Shown here in pieces: positions 20,236-28,972 of a stretch of DNA of 64,000 bases. The notes under the pieces were generated by a model that had not been told where the DNA came from, made no database searches, and was given only the letters and a program-made list of their open reading frames with translations. The DNA comes from Candidatus Methanoperedentaceae archaeon GB37 (GTDB taxonomy: Archaea > Halobacteriota > Methanosarcinia > Methanosarcinales > EX4572-44). The translations under genes were made by a program, and so were the position numbers. Positions within the stretch are counted from its first letter, which is position 1; each line of letters opens with the position of its first letter. The stretch lies in NCBI GenBank assembly GCA_905171695.1, contig LR991653.1:462258-526257 (forward strand). Direction: 5' to 3'.

Positions 20236-22350
20236 TTGGGTATATTGAGAGTCTCAGGCATTACGAAGAACCTCACGAAGAATCTCAACACCAGCAAGAA
20301 ACCCAACAAGAAACACAAGATTACTGAGAAATCTACAGATCGTCCAGATCAAAAGTCTGGAAGAACACGAGTGAAACTGGAAGATATCTCCGATGATATA
20401 AGCTATTGGATTGCCAAGTTCAAAGCACTCCCGTTCGTCCTGATCGGTGACTGGATAAAGACAAGAAAGGAGCATTTCGAGTCACTCCATACCAAGATGC
20501 GCCAGGCACGCATCCCGCTCTCCTATGAGCTCTACCTATCAAACACGATATTCTACTCGGTCATAAGTGCCATAATAGGCGTCATCATCGGCTTGATACT
20601 TGCCTATATCGTGATTCACATAGTGGGTCTTCCACCAACCCTCACACACCTGCGTATACGCCCCGAACTGGCGTGGCTTCTCAAGTATCGTGAGATCATA
20701 ATAGGCCTCTACATCACGGTATTCGCAACCATCGTCTTCGGAGGCATCACCTTCGCGCTCTTCTATATCTACCCCTCGTTCAAGGCTGGGGAGCGCAGGG
20801 GCGAGATCAACAAGAATCTGCCATACGCTGTCACGTTCATGTATGCGCTGAGCCGCGGCGGGATGAACATCATCGAGGTTCTGCGTGCACTTGCAAACTC
20901 GAAGGATACCTATGGTGCAGTCTCAGAGGAGGTGGATGTGATACTCCGTGACATGGACTACTTTGGAAACGATCTGCGCACAGCGCTCCACAACGCAACC
21001 AAGACCACACCGTCAGAAAAATTTCAGGACATGATCCATAATCTTCTTACAGTGATCGACAGTGGTGGTGACATTCCCACCTACTTCAAGGACAAATCCG
21101 AACAATTCCTACGCGAGGAGAAGATCGAGCAGAAAGGCTTCCTTGAGACCCTTGCCCTGATAGCAGAATCATACGTCACCGCCTTCGTGGCAGGACCGCT
21201 CTTCATAATAATTCTCTCTGTAATGATGAACGTGATGGGATCCGGAACCATGTCCTCACTTTACGCCATAGTCTACGCCATGATACCGATCGGCTCGGTG
21301 ATGTTCGTAGTTATGATCAGCATAATAACACCAGGTGTAACAGGAGAGGTTCCACTCCTACCAGAGAAGAAACTGCTCGGAAAAGAGATCATAATCCCAG
21401 AAAGGATCACAGAAGAAGAGAGAGCGCTCTTCAAAAAATTCATCGGATCACGAAAGAAGATAGAGATCAAAAGAGCACTCCGCGACCCACTGAAGCCAGT
21501 GAAAGAGAAACCGATCTACATACTCGCAGTAACGATGCCAATAGCACTGATCATCATCATAGCATCACTCATAGAGGCAAAGACATCACCAGAGAGACTC
21601 GATCTCATCACAAGCAGAATGATACTCGCCACATACATAATAATCACACCACTCGCACTACTCCACGAATACAAAGAACGAAGAGAGAAGAAACTACAAT
21701 CACAGATACCAGACTTCCTGAAAAAACTCGCAAGCACCAACGAGACCGGAATGACACTACGAGACTCCATCCGCATAATGACCCGCACAAAAACAGGACA
21801 CCTCTCAAAAGAGATAAGAAAGATGTGGAACGACATGCAATGGGGACTATCAACAAACGAAGCACTCACACGATTCGCAAACAGAATCAGAACACACGTA
21901 GTCGCAAGAACAATCACACTGATCACAAAAGCAAACGAATCAAGCGGAGACATCGGAGAAGTACTGCTCGTCGCAGCACGAGACGCATCAGCAGAACAAG
22001 AACTGAAGAAAGAACGCTCAATCAACATGCTGATCTACGTAGTAATAATCTACATCTCATTCATGGTCTTCGTCGGAATAATCTACATCATATCAACAAC
22101 CTTCCTGACAGAGATGGTGAAAGCAGGAAGCGGAGGAGCAGTAGGAGCAGGAAGCAGCATACCAATGTCACTGAACCAGAACACACTCATAACATACAAC
22201 AGAATCTTCTTCCACGCAGCAACAATCCAAGGAATCTGCTCAGGACTCATAGCAGGCGTCATGGGCGAAGGAAACGCCCTATCAGGACTCAAACACTCCC
22301 TAATAATGCTAACAATAGCATACCTCCTATTCACACTCTTCGTACTCTAA
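20236..22350 (+). CDS. Double-domain TadC/FlaJ-type membrane platform protein
   Basis: A 704-residue integral membrane partner of the ATPase. Two T2SS-F domains are seen: about 190-290 (LPYAVTFMYALSRGGMNIIEVLRAL ... FLREEKIEQKGFLETLALIAE) and about 490-600 (IPDFLKKLASTNETGMTLRDSI ... KERSINMLIY). They are bounded by hydrophobic segments near 115-140, 160-180, 310-360, 430-485 and 600-704. Tandem F domains in one chain are known in archaeal FlaJ/TadC relatives. The start is TTG 20236 after GGGATCGGGGGTG; no ATG suits. Base composition changes strongly along the gene, becoming A/C-rich in the last 600 nt. A T-run at 22465-22470 may terminate the unit. Confidence 0.82.
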   Translation: MGILRVSGITKNLTKNLNTSKKPNKKHKITEKSTDRPDQKSGRTRVKLEDISDDISYWIAKFKALPFVLIGDWIKTRKEHFESLHTKMRQARIPLSYELYLSNTIFYSVISAIIGVIIGLILAYIVIHIVGLPPTLTHLRIRPELAWLLKYREIIIGLYITVFATIVFGGITFALFYIYPSFKAGERRGEINKNLPYAVTFMYALSRGGMNIIEVLRALANSKDTYGAVSEEVDVILRDMDYFGNDLRTALHNATKTTPSEKFQDMIHNLLTVIDSGGDIPTYFKDKSEQFLREEKIEQKGFLETLALIAESYVTAFVAGPLFIIILSVMMNVMGSGTMSSLYAIVYAMIPIGSVMFVVMISIITPGVTGEVPLLPEKKLLGKEIIIPERITEEERALFKKFIGSRKKIEIKRALRDPLKPVKEKPIYILAVTMPIALIIIIASLIEAKTSPERLDLITSRMILATYIIITPLALLHEYKERREKKLQSQIPDFLKKLASTNETGMTLRDSIRIMTRTKTGHLSKEIRKMWNDMQWGLSTNEALTRFANRIRTHVVARTITLITKANESSGDIGEVLLVAARDASAEQELKKERSINMLIYVVIIYISFMVFVGIIYIISTTFLTEMVKAGSGGAVGAGSSIPMSLNQNTLITYNRIFFHAATIQGICSGLIAGVMGEGNALSGLKHSLIMLTIAYLLFTLFVL

Positions 22351-22559
22351 CCTGAGCTACAGAGCATAATGGAATTGGGATGAGTTTGTTTCGTCTTGGT
22401 CGTTGGCGGGTTGTGGGTTGTGTTTGGAGTGTCTGGTGGTGTAGGGAGTTGTTTCTTCTCTCTCTTTTTTGGGTCTCTTCTTCTTGGGTGCCATAAGCTT
22501 TATTAGTTGTGTTGTTGTCTTCTGTTTGTTTTGGTTTTTGTCTGGAGTTGTCTTTGGTT

Positions 22560-23300
22560 ATGCAGCAGTTTGGTCATCAGATGGGTTATGATCGTGCTAT
22601 TACTGTCTTCAGTCCTGATGGTCGTTTGTTTCAGGTTGAGTATGCTCGTGAGGCTGTGAAGCGTGGTACGACGGCGGTTGGGTTGAAGTCTCTCGATGGT
22701 GTTGTGTTGCTTGTTGATAAGAGGGTGTCGAGTCGGTTGTTGGAGGTTGAGTCGGTTGAGAAGATCTTTCAGGTTGATTCGCATATCGGTGCTGTCAGTT
22801 CTGGTCTGGTTGCGGATGCGCGTGCGCTCATCGATCGGGCAAGGGTGGAGGCTCAGATTAATAGGGTGACGTATGACGAGCCTATTGGTGTGGAGGTTTT
22901 GGCTAAGCGTGTCTGTGATCATAAGCAGTCGTATACGCAGTTTGGTGGTGTGCGTCCGTATGGTACTGCGCTCTTGATCGGTGGTCTGGATGATGGTGGT
23001 GTTGCGAGGCTCTTTGAGACCGATCCGAGTGGTGCGTTGTTGGAGTATAGGGCTACGGCTATTGGTGCTGGGCGTGGCGAAGTGATGGAGCTCTTTGAGG
23101 AGAAGTACTCTGACGGTCTTGATCTTGATGGTGCTATTCGCCTTGGCTTGGAGGGGTTGTTCGTCTCTTCTGAGGGTGGTTTTGATCGTGTCACGGTTGA
23201 GTGTGGTGTTATTGAGGTCTCTACCGGGCGGTTCAGGAAGCTCTCTGAGGAGGAGGTCTCTTCTCATGTTAAGGCTTTTCTGGAGTCGCTTCCAGAGTGA
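22560..23300 (+). CDS. psmA: Proteasome alpha subunit
   Basis: PsmA forms the outer rings and gate of the 20S proteasome. The start MQQFGHQMGYDRAITVFSPDG (22560) gives the typical archaeal gate N-terminus with the Tyr-Asp-Arg triad; a 17-codon upstream extension is open but unlikely. Then come LFQVEYAREAVKRGTTAVG and YTQFGGVRPYGTALLIGG. Length 246 is normal. The coding strand is extremely G+T-rich at this end (43 of 60 bases in 22621-22680). It overlaps SBDS by 4 bp. A TATA-like CTTTATTA lies near 22498-22505. No other gene is seen in 22351-22559. Confidence 0.96.
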   Translation: MQQFGHQMGYDRAITVFSPDGRLFQVEYAREAVKRGTTAVGLKSLDGVVLLVDKRVSSRLLEVESVEKIFQVDSHIGAVSSGLVADARALIDRARVEAQINRVTYDEPIGVEVLAKRVCDHKQSYTQFGGVRPYGTALLIGGLDDGGVARLFETDPSGALLEYRATAIGAGRGEVMELFEEKYSDGLDLDGAIRLGLEGLFVSSEGGFDRVTVECGVIEVSTGRFRKLSEEEVSSHVKAFLESLPE

Positions 23301-24031
23301 CTCTCCAAGTAGAGGGGGGTGTCAGTGGCTTGGTTCGTCTCGAGGATGCTGTTGTTGCGCGTCTTAGGCGTGGCGGGGTCTCTTTTGAGGTTCTTGTCGA
23401 TCCGAGTGGTGCTGAGTCTCTGAGGTCTGGCGAGAGTCTCGATCTGGAGGATCTCCTGGCGGTTGAGGATGTCTTTCTCGATGCCCGCACTGGTGAGAGG
23501 CCGAGTCAATCTGATCTTGTGAGGGTCTTTGGGACGAGTGATCGGTTGGAGGTTGCTCGTCGGATCGTCTCTGAGGGTGAGATTCATCTCACAGCCCTTC
23601 AAAGGAGGCGTCTTCAGGAGGAGAAGACGAGGCGGATCGTCAGTTTCATTGCGAGGAATGCTATCAATCCGCAGACTGGTGCGCCTCATCCGCCTGAGCG
23701 TGTTGAACGTGCCATAAGAGAGGCTGGTGTCCATGTTGATCCGTTGAAGAGTGTGGATGAAGAGGTGGGTAGGGTTATGAAGGCTATTCGCCCGATCATC
23801 CCGATCCGCTTCGAAGAGGTCGATCTCGCGGTCAAGGTCTCCTCCATCTTCAGTGGAAGGGTGCGCGGGGTTCTCTCTCGCTTCGGCAGGATCCTTGAGG
23901 AGGAGTGGCAGAGTGATGGCTCGTGGATCGGGGTTCTTCGACTCCCCGCGGGGTTGCAGGACGATCTCTATGAGGCGTTGAACCGCTTGACTCATGGCGA
24001 GGTCGAGACACGACTCGTTAAGAGAGGATGA
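23297..24031 (+). CDS. Ribosome maturation protein SDO1 homologue (SBDS)
   Basis: SBDS helps release the anti-association factor aIF6 from the large subunit. The GTG start at 23297 overlaps the psmA stop. Family features: LVRLEDAVVARLRRGGVSFEVLVDP (FYSH domain), DLLAVEDVFLDARTGERPSQSDL, and the middle and C-terminal domains beginning PQTGAPHPPERVERAIREAGV and PIIPIRFEEVDLAVKV. The length of 244 residues is somewhat longer than common archaeal SBDS. psmA-SBDS-rrp4 is the classic archaeal proteasome-exosome order, linking ribosome maturation to RNA and protein turnover. Confidence 0.92.
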   Translation: MTLQVEGGVSGLVRLEDAVVARLRRGGVSFEVLVDPSGAESLRSGESLDLEDLLAVEDVFLDARTGERPSQSDLVRVFGTSDRLEVARRIVSEGEIHLTALQRRRLQEEKTRRIVSFIARNAINPQTGAPHPPERVERAIREAGVHVDPLKSVDEEVGRVMKAIRPIIPIRFEEVDLAVKVSSIFSGRVRGVLSRFGRILEEEWQSDGSWIGVLRLPAGLQDDLYEALNRLTHGEVETRLVKRG

Positions 24032-24054
24032 TATTTTTGGGAGTTTGATCTGTC

Positions 24055-24774
24055 TTGAGTGAGAAGCAGCGTATCGTGATACCTGGCGATCTTCTATCCC
24101 ATGAGACGTCAAGGCGTGGTGATGGGACGTATGCCAGAGATGGGAGTCTCTACGCGAGTCTCTATGGTCTCTTGAGCGAGCGTGAGAGGACGATACGGGT
24201 CATCCCGCTCTCTGGAAGGTATATTCCCAGGAGACGCGATCTTATCATCGGGTTTGTGAAAGAGATCATCTTCTCTAACTGGGTTATCGATATCAGATCC
24301 CCGTATGAAGGACTTCTTCACGTCTCTGAGTACCCTGAGAGGATCGAGCTTGACGAGATGAGTACACATCTCAAGGTCGGCGAGGCAGTCCTTCTAATGG
24401 TTAAAGAGGTCGATCCCATGATGAATATCGAACTCACGATGCGGGACAGACGGCTCAAGGTCATCCGGAGCGGTAGAATCGTTGAGATCTCTCCATCAAA
24501 GGTCCCACGTCTCATCGGACACGGTGGCTCGATGATCTCACTCATAAAGAACGCAACCGGTTGTTCGATCATCGTCGGTCAGAACGGGCGTGTCTGGATC
24601 GATGGAGAAGCCTGCGAGAGTCTACGCGCAGCAGAAGCGATCGATAAGATCGAGCGAGAGTCTCACATCCCAGGGCTCACCGATCGCCTGACAAGGCTCC
24701 TTGGAGCTAGCGACTCTCCCACCAATGGCGAGAGCGAAGAAGAGAATAATATACTGAACGAACTATTAGAATAA
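24055..24774 (+). CDS. rrp4: Exosome cap subunit Rrp4
   Basis: Rrp4 is an RNA-binding cap protein of the archaeal exosome. The N-terminal domain starts from TTG 24055 (SEKQRIVIPGDLL). The S1 domain is about 65-140 (GFVKEIIFSNWVIDIRSPYEGLLHVSEY ... VDPMMNIELTMRD). The KH domain is about 145-205, with PRLIGHGGSMISLIKNATGC. The non-ATG start is well supported because the next ATG is deep inside the S1 region. Length 239 is usual. It follows SBDS by 23 bp and precedes rrp41 by 37 bp. Confidence 0.93.
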   Translation: MSEKQRIVIPGDLLSHETSRRGDGTYARDGSLYASLYGLLSERERTIRVIPLSGRYIPRRRDLIIGFVKEIIFSNWVIDIRSPYEGLLHVSEYPERIELDEMSTHLKVGEAVLLMVKEVDPMMNIELTMRDRRLKVIRSGRIVEISPSKVPRLIGHGGSMISLIKNATGCSIIVGQNGRVWIDGEACESLRAAEAIDKIERESHIPGLTDRLTRLLGASDSPTNGESEEENNILNELLE

Positions 24775-24811
24775 TACAAGAAGAAGTAACAGGTGGTGCT
24801 AGTTTATTACC

Positions 24812-25576
24812 ATGGCGACAAAGCCAGAGAGATTCATAACCGATGGAATCAGGATAGATGGAAGAAGACCAGAGGAGATACGACCGATAAAGATCGAGGT
24901 CGGAGTACTCGACCGAGCCGATGGATCATGCTACATAGAACACGGATTGAACAAGATCCTTGCAGCAGTCTATGGACCAAGAGAGGTTCACCCACGCCAC
25001 ATGCAGAGACCAACAACAGCCATAGTACGATTCAGATACAACATGGCATCCTTCTCAGTAGAAGAACGAAAACGACCAGGACCGGACAGACGAAGCACAG
25101 AAGTCTCCAAAGTCAGTCGCGAAGCCCTAGAACCAGTAATATTCAGAGAAAACTTCCCCAAAGCAAGTATTGACGTCTTCGTAGAAGTACTCCAAGCAGA
25201 CGCAGGAACAAGAACAGTCGGGATAAACGCAGCCTCGGTCGCACTCGCAGACGCAGGCATACCGATGCGCGGACTCGTCTCAGCCTGCGCAGTCGGCAAA
25301 GTCGATGGAGAACTCGTACTCGACCCAATGAAAGAAGAAGACAACTACGGAGAAGCAGACATGCCACTCGCAATGACACAGAAAGGAGAGATAACACTCC
25401 TCCAAATGGACGGAAACCTCACAGCAGAAGAGCTTGAAAGAGCAATCGAGATGGCACAAAAAGGATGCAGAACGATATACGAACTCCAAAGAGACGCACT
25501 GATCGAACGATACAAGAAAGAGATCGAAAAAGAAGAGAACAACAAAGAAGAAGAAGAGGAGGAGGAGAACAAGTGA
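24812..25576 (+). CDS. rrp41: Exosome catalytic subunit Rrp41 with acidic tail
   Basis: Rrp41 is the phosphorolytic RNase PH subunit of the exosome hexamer. Seen are [20 protein letters not shown], the phosphate/RNA-binding region [14 protein letters not shown], the [12 protein letters not shown] helix, and the catalytic acidic cluster [20 protein letters not shown]. The last 20 or so residues are a run of Glu, Lys and Asn ([15 protein letters not shown]), an acidic tail not needed by the fold. The GAG/GAA codons of this tail supply the GGAGGAG that serves as ribosome-binding site of rrp42, so the tail may owe its existence partly to that role. Confidence 0.95.
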   Translation: MATKPERFITDGIRIDGRRPEEIRPIKIEVGVLDRADGSCYIEHGLNKILAAVYGPREVHPRHMQRPTTAIVRFRYNMASFSVEERKRPGPDRRSTEVSKVSREALEPVIFRENFPKASIDVFVEVLQADAGTRTVGINAASVALADAGIPMRGLVSACAVGKVDGELVLDPMKEEDNYGEADMPLAMTQKGEITLLQMDGNLTAEELERAIEMAQKGCRTIYELQRDALIERYKKEIEKEENNKEEEEEEENK

Positions 25577-26367
25577 ACAACGACACAATGAGCCAACTGA
25601 AAAAAGACCACATCTACAACCTCATGCTCGAAAACAAACGAGCAGACGGAAGAAAATTCGAAGAATACCGAGAAATAGAGATAAAAACAGACATAATCGA
25701 CAAAGCAGAAGGATCAGCAAGCGTAAAACTCGGCAACACCTACCTCACAGCAGGAATCAAAATACAACCAGGAGAACCATTCCCAGACACACCAGACGAA
25801 GGCGTGATAATCACAAACATAGAACTACCACCAATGGCATCACCAAACTTCGAAGCAGGACCACCCAGAGAAGACGCAATCGAACTCGCACGAGTAATAG
25901 ACCGAGGCATAAGAGAATCAAAAGCAATCGACCTAAAACAACTATGCATCACACCAGGAGAAAAAGTATGGATCATATTCATAGACATCCACGTCCTCAA
26001 CGACAGAGGAAACATCATGGACGCAGCAACACTCGCAACAACAGCAGCACTACTAAAGACCAAAATACCAACCCAGAGATACCAACTCAACACAGACGAA
26101 AACGAGAACGATAAACGACTACCAATAAGAAACCTCCCAATAGCAACAACAGCAATAACACTCGAAAACACAATCATACTAGACCCAACAGACGAAGAAG
26201 AAGAAGTAGCAGGAGCAAAACTCACAATCATCACAAACACCAACAACACCATATCAGCAATACAGAAAAGCGGGAGAGAACCACTCACCACAACCCAGAT
26301 CAAAGAGATAACCAGACTCGCAAGAGAACAATCACAGAAACTACGCGAAAAACTACTCGAGGTGTAA
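25573..26367 (+). CDS. rrp42: Exosome subunit Rrp42
   Basis: Rrp42 is the inactive RNase PH-like partner that alternates with Rrp41 in the hexamer. Family blocks: [80 protein letters not shown] take GTG 25573, which overlaps the rrp41 stop and has GGAGGAG six nt upstream; the ATG at 25588 is the alternative. The coding strand is strongly A+C-rich (43 of 60 in 26161-26220), giving many Asn, Thr and Lys codons such as the NTNNT run near residue 215. Confidence 0.93.
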   Translation: MNNDTMSQLKKDHIYNLMLENKRADGRKFEEYREIEIKTDIIDKAEGSASVKLGNTYLTAGIKIQPGEPFPDTPDEGVIITNIELPPMASPNFEAGPPREDAIELARVIDRGIRESKAIDLKQLCITPGEKVWIIFIDIHVLNDRGNIMDAATLATTAALLKTKIPTQRYQLNTDENENDKRLPIRNLPIATTAITLENTIILDPTDEEEEVAGAKLTIITNTNNTISAIQKSGREPLTTTQIKEITRLAREQSQKLREKLLEV

Positions 26368-26373
26368 AAAGAG

Positions 26374-26661
26374 ATGACACAACAGAAGAAGAAAGGAAAG
26401 AAAACCGGAACAAGCGGAAGATACGGAGCACGATACGGAAGAAAACTCAGAAGAATAACAGCAACAATAGAAGCAAGAACCAAACAAAAATACAAATGCC
26501 CACAATGCAAACACAACACACTACAACGCACCCACACAGGAATCTGGAAATGCACCAAATGCAACCACACAACAACAGGCGGAACACACACACCCACAAC
26601 ACCCCAAGCACAAATAACACAACGCACAATCACACAAACAACAACACAAAAGAAAAAATAA
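26374..26661 (+). CDS. rpl37ae: Large-subunit ribosomal protein L37Ae with Thr/Gln tail
   Basis: This zinc-ribbon ribosomal protein begins with the basic KKKGKKTGTSGRYGARYGRKL and has C-x2-C and C-x2-C pairs in YKCPQCKHNT and WKCTKCNHTTTGG. The core ends near residue 68; the last 27 or so residues are low-complexity Thr/Gln/Pro (THTPTTPQAQITQRTITQTT) plus KKK, unlike the short tail I would expect. This stretch sits in the most A+C-biased DNA of the unit (54 of 60 in 26581-26640). The gene ends the exosome cluster; the usual followers, rpoP and prefoldin beta, are missing. Confidence 0.9.
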   Translation: MTQQKKKGKKTGTSGRYGARYGRKLRRITATIEARTKQKYKCPQCKHNTLQRTHTGIWKCTKCNHTTTGGTHTPTTPQAQITQRTITQTTTQKKK

Positions 26662-26694
26662 CAAGAAAAAAAGAGAAGAGATACCGTGTAGAAT

Positions 26695-26769
26695 TGGTGC
26701 GCCGGTCGGGAATCGAACCCGAGTTTATGGCTTGGCAAGCCACAGTGATAACCGCTACACTACCGGCGC
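26695..26769 (-). tRNA. tRNA-Gly (GCC)
   Basis: Reverse complement folds as a cloverleaf: acceptor GCGCCGG/CCGGCGC, anticodon loop TTGCCAA with anticodon GCC closed by TGGC/GCCA, T arm CTCGGGTTCGATTCCCGA-like, discriminator A at 26698. The next three bases read CCA, so the 3' end appears encoded (mature body 26698-26769, 72 nt). It is opposite in direction to rpl37Ae and the ferredoxin gene. No intron. Confidence 0.95.
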
Positions 26770-26895
26770 AGAATAAGTACACTCTCCCTTGTTTTACTGA
26801 TATTTAACGATTGTGTACTGGTTGGCTTGTCTGGCAAGTTTTATATCCTGTCTCTGTGTTATTGTGTGACTGACGTATTGATAAGTGGTTATTAG

Positions 26896-27075
26896 ATGAC
26901 GGTTCGTGTTGATCGATACAGATGTGGTTACTGTGGTGCATGCGTTGGCGTCTGTCCGAATGTTGCGATTGAGCTTGTGGAGACATGGATTGCGGTGAAC
27001 GATGAGCTCTGTGAGAGCTGCAGTATATGTGTGAAGATCTGTCCGATTGGCGCTCTTGAGGTGGTGGGTGGGTGA
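26896..27075 (+). CDS. 2[4Fe-4S] ferredoxin, partner of the lipid reductase
   Basis: A 59-residue dicluster ferredoxin with CGYCGACVGVCP at residues 10-21 and CESCSICVKICP at 39-50. ATG 26896 is preceded by a purine-poor leader. Its stop overlaps the GTG start of the next gene by 4 nt, so expression is coupled. In Methanosarcina a small ferredoxin encoded beside geranylgeranyl reductase donates the electrons for lipid saturation; the arrangement here implies the same role. Confidence 0.9.
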   Translation: MTVRVDRYRCGYCGACVGVCPNVAIELVETWIAVNDELCESCSICVKICPIGALEVVGG

Positions 27076-28253
27076 TAATAAAGAAGAGATATGATCTTGT
27101 TGTGGTTGGGGCGGGCCCTGCGGGTTCTTCCGCTGCAAAAAGAGCTGCAGAGGCAGGGTTTGATGTGCTCTTGATTGAGAAGCGGCAGGAGATCGGGGAT
27201 CCAGTGCGATGTGCAGAAGGTGCTGGTAAGAGAGGGATAAAGAGACACATCAAGCCTGATCCAAGATGGATAGCTGCCGAGGTTAGGGGATCGCGGGTCT
27301 TTGCGCCTGATGGAACGAGGCTTGAGATATCTGAGGAGGGTTCGGGTGTCGAGGTCGGTTATGTGTTGGAGCGGAAGATCTTTGATAGAGTTCTCGCAGA
27401 AGAGGCTGCGGATGCGGGTGCTGATGTGATGGTCAAGACGCTTGCCACAGGTCTTATTAGAGAGGACGGGCGGGTTGCAGGTATTCTGGGGCGGAGTCTT
27501 GGCAGGGCTGTTGAGGTGAGGGCAGGTCTTGTGGTGGGCGCTGATGGTGTGGAGTCTATGGTTGGGCGGTGGGCTGGTATAGAGACTACGCTTGCTCCTG
27601 GAGATATTGAGACCTGTGCTCAGTTCCTCTTGAAGGGGGTCGAGGTCGATGATTACTGCGAGTTCTATCTCAGCAACAGACTTGCGCCGGGTGGGTATGT
27701 CTGGGTCTTTCCGAAGGGTGATGGGATGGCGAATGTTGGTATAGGTGTTCTGGGTTCGCGCTCAGAGAGTGGTATGCCGATCGAGCTCTTGACACGGTTT
27801 GTTAATAAGAACTTTCCTTCTGCGCGGGTTGTCGAGGTCGTTGTTGGAGGCGTGCCTGTCTGTGGTCCTATCAAGAGAACGATTGCGGACGGTCTTATGC
27901 TTGTTGGAGATGCTGCACGCCAGTCAGATCCAGTCACTGGCGGTGGCATCCTGAATGCGCTCGACGCCGGTGTGATCGCAGGTGATGTTGCAGCAGAATC
28001 TCTTGAGAAGGGAGACGTTTCGAGAGAGGCTCTCAAAGAGTATGAAGAACGATGGCGAGAGAAGATCGGGGCATCTCTTGCAAGGTCACTCGTTGTGAAG
28101 GAAAGGCTCGTTCAGCTCAGCGACAAGGATCTGAACACCCTTGCGCACTCCATCAAAGACAAGGATATTGCGAGGATGGGACTCTTTGACCTGCTTTCGC
28201 TCCTCTTCAAAACGAATCCAAGACTCCTCTGGAGCTTAAGAAAACTATTTTAG
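27072..28253 (+). CDS. Digeranylgeranylglycerophospholipid reductase (GGR)
   Basis: This flavoprotein reduces the isoprenoid chains of archaeal membrane lipids. The GTG start at 27072 overlaps the ferredoxin stop. FAD-binding motifs are YDLVVVGAGPAGSSAAKRA at the N-terminus, the family signature EKRQEIGDPVRCAEG, and GLMLVGDAARQSDPVTGGGI near residue 275. YVWVFPKGDGMANVGIG is the typical substrate-domain block. Length 393 is normal. Its last 9 bp overlap the convergent PHP gene. Confidence 0.92.
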   Translation: MIIKKRYDLVVVGAGPAGSSAAKRAAEAGFDVLLIEKRQEIGDPVRCAEGAGKRGIKRHIKPDPRWIAAEVRGSRVFAPDGTRLEISEEGSGVEVGYVLERKIFDRVLAEEAADAGADVMVKTLATGLIREDGRVAGILGRSLGRAVEVRAGLVVGADGVESMVGRWAGIETTLAPGDIETCAQFLLKGVEVDDYCEFYLSNRLAPGGYVWVFPKGDGMANVGIGVLGSRSESGMPIELLTRFVNKNFPSARVVEVVVGGVPVCGPIKRTIADGLMLVGDAARQSDPVTGGGILNALDAGVIAGDVAAESLEKGDVSREALKEYEERWREKIGASLARSLVVKERLVQLSDKDLNTLAHSIKDKDIARMGLFDLLSLLFKTNPRLLWSLRKLF

Positions 28254-28913
28254 ACGGTGTTGTGGCTTGAGGTTGCGGCGCACTCCTCGATAAGCCTGTT
28301 TGACCATTACCCTGATTGGTGCGAGTCGTCCTGCGGGTCGTGTTCTCCCCTCTCGTATCGCGTCAAGAATACTCTCCCCTCCTCTTGGTGTAATCTCGGT
28401 GTACGCTCTTCCGATCGTTTCGAGTTGGTGTGAGTCACTTCCAGCTACCTGTGGCTTCTGGAGTGCTTCTGCAGCTTCTCTGGCTCGCCGGTTGGAGCAG
28501 ATTAATCTGCATCGTGAGTTCATCGTCTCGATTGCATCAACATTCTGACTCCCTCTATACCCGATGCCTTTCTTTTTACCATACTTGAATGGGTGTGGTG
28601 CGATGGAGAGTCCATCGAGTCTCTCTGCTGCTCTGATCGTCTCTTTAACTGTTCTGCCTGGTGGGATGGACTCTGTTACTCCGAGTATGAGGAGGTGTCC
28701 TTCGCTCGTTGAGACCTCTATTCCGGGAATTATCTGCAGATCTGTATGTAGTTCTTCTGCAAGTCTCGCTGCTCTGAGACCTCCTTCGGTGGTGTTATGG
28801 TCGCAGATCGCAACACCGGAGAGCCCTGCTACCTCTGCCTGTTTTATGATCTCATGGATCGTTGTTACACTGTCTCCTGAGTAGGTGGAGTGGACGTGCA
28901 GGTCAAAGCGCAT
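28245..28913 (-). CDS. PHP-domain metal-dependent phosphoesterase
   Basis: A 222-residue PHP-domain hydrolase. Metal-binding motifs in order: FDLHVHSTYSGDS (HxH), AICDHNTTEG, IPGIEVSTSEGH, SIAPHPFK and AGSDSHQLETIGRAYT. The family includes nucleoside 3',5'-bisphosphate phosphatases and nucleases; the substrate cannot be assigned. It lies 59 bp downstream of the second rpap on the same strand. In haloarchaea an RPA-associated phosphoesterase of a different fold ends some rpa operons, so a functional link with ssDNA metabolism is possible but unproven. Confidence 0.8.
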   Translation of the reverse strand: MRFDLHVHSTYSGDSVTTIHEIIKQAEVAGLSGVAICDHNTTEGGLRAARLAEELHTDLQIIPGIEVSTSEGHLLILGVTESIPPGRTVKETIRAAERLDGLSIAPHPFKYGKKKGIGYRGSQNVDAIETMNSRCRLICSNRRAREAAEALQKPQVAGSDSHQLETIGRAYTEITPRGGESILDAIREGRTRPAGRLAPIRVMVKQAYRGVRRNLKPQHRLK

Positions 28914-28972
28914 ATACTGTCTATATTCAAGTGGATGATATAAATATACCTTGGCGGTGATCTCTACTCTCT

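Noticed and set aside
22380-22496. Trp/Val/Leu-rich 38-codon ORF between the TadC gene and psmA
   Set aside because: Its composition is just what extreme G+T-rich DNA gives in any open frame; no ribosome-binding site or similarity could be seen.
25740-26738. 332-codon frame on the minus strand under rrp42 and rpl37Ae
   Set aside because: It looks like a membrane protein (Val/Leu/Phe/Ser/Cys) only because the opposite strand is A+C-rich; rrp42 and L37Ae are certain.
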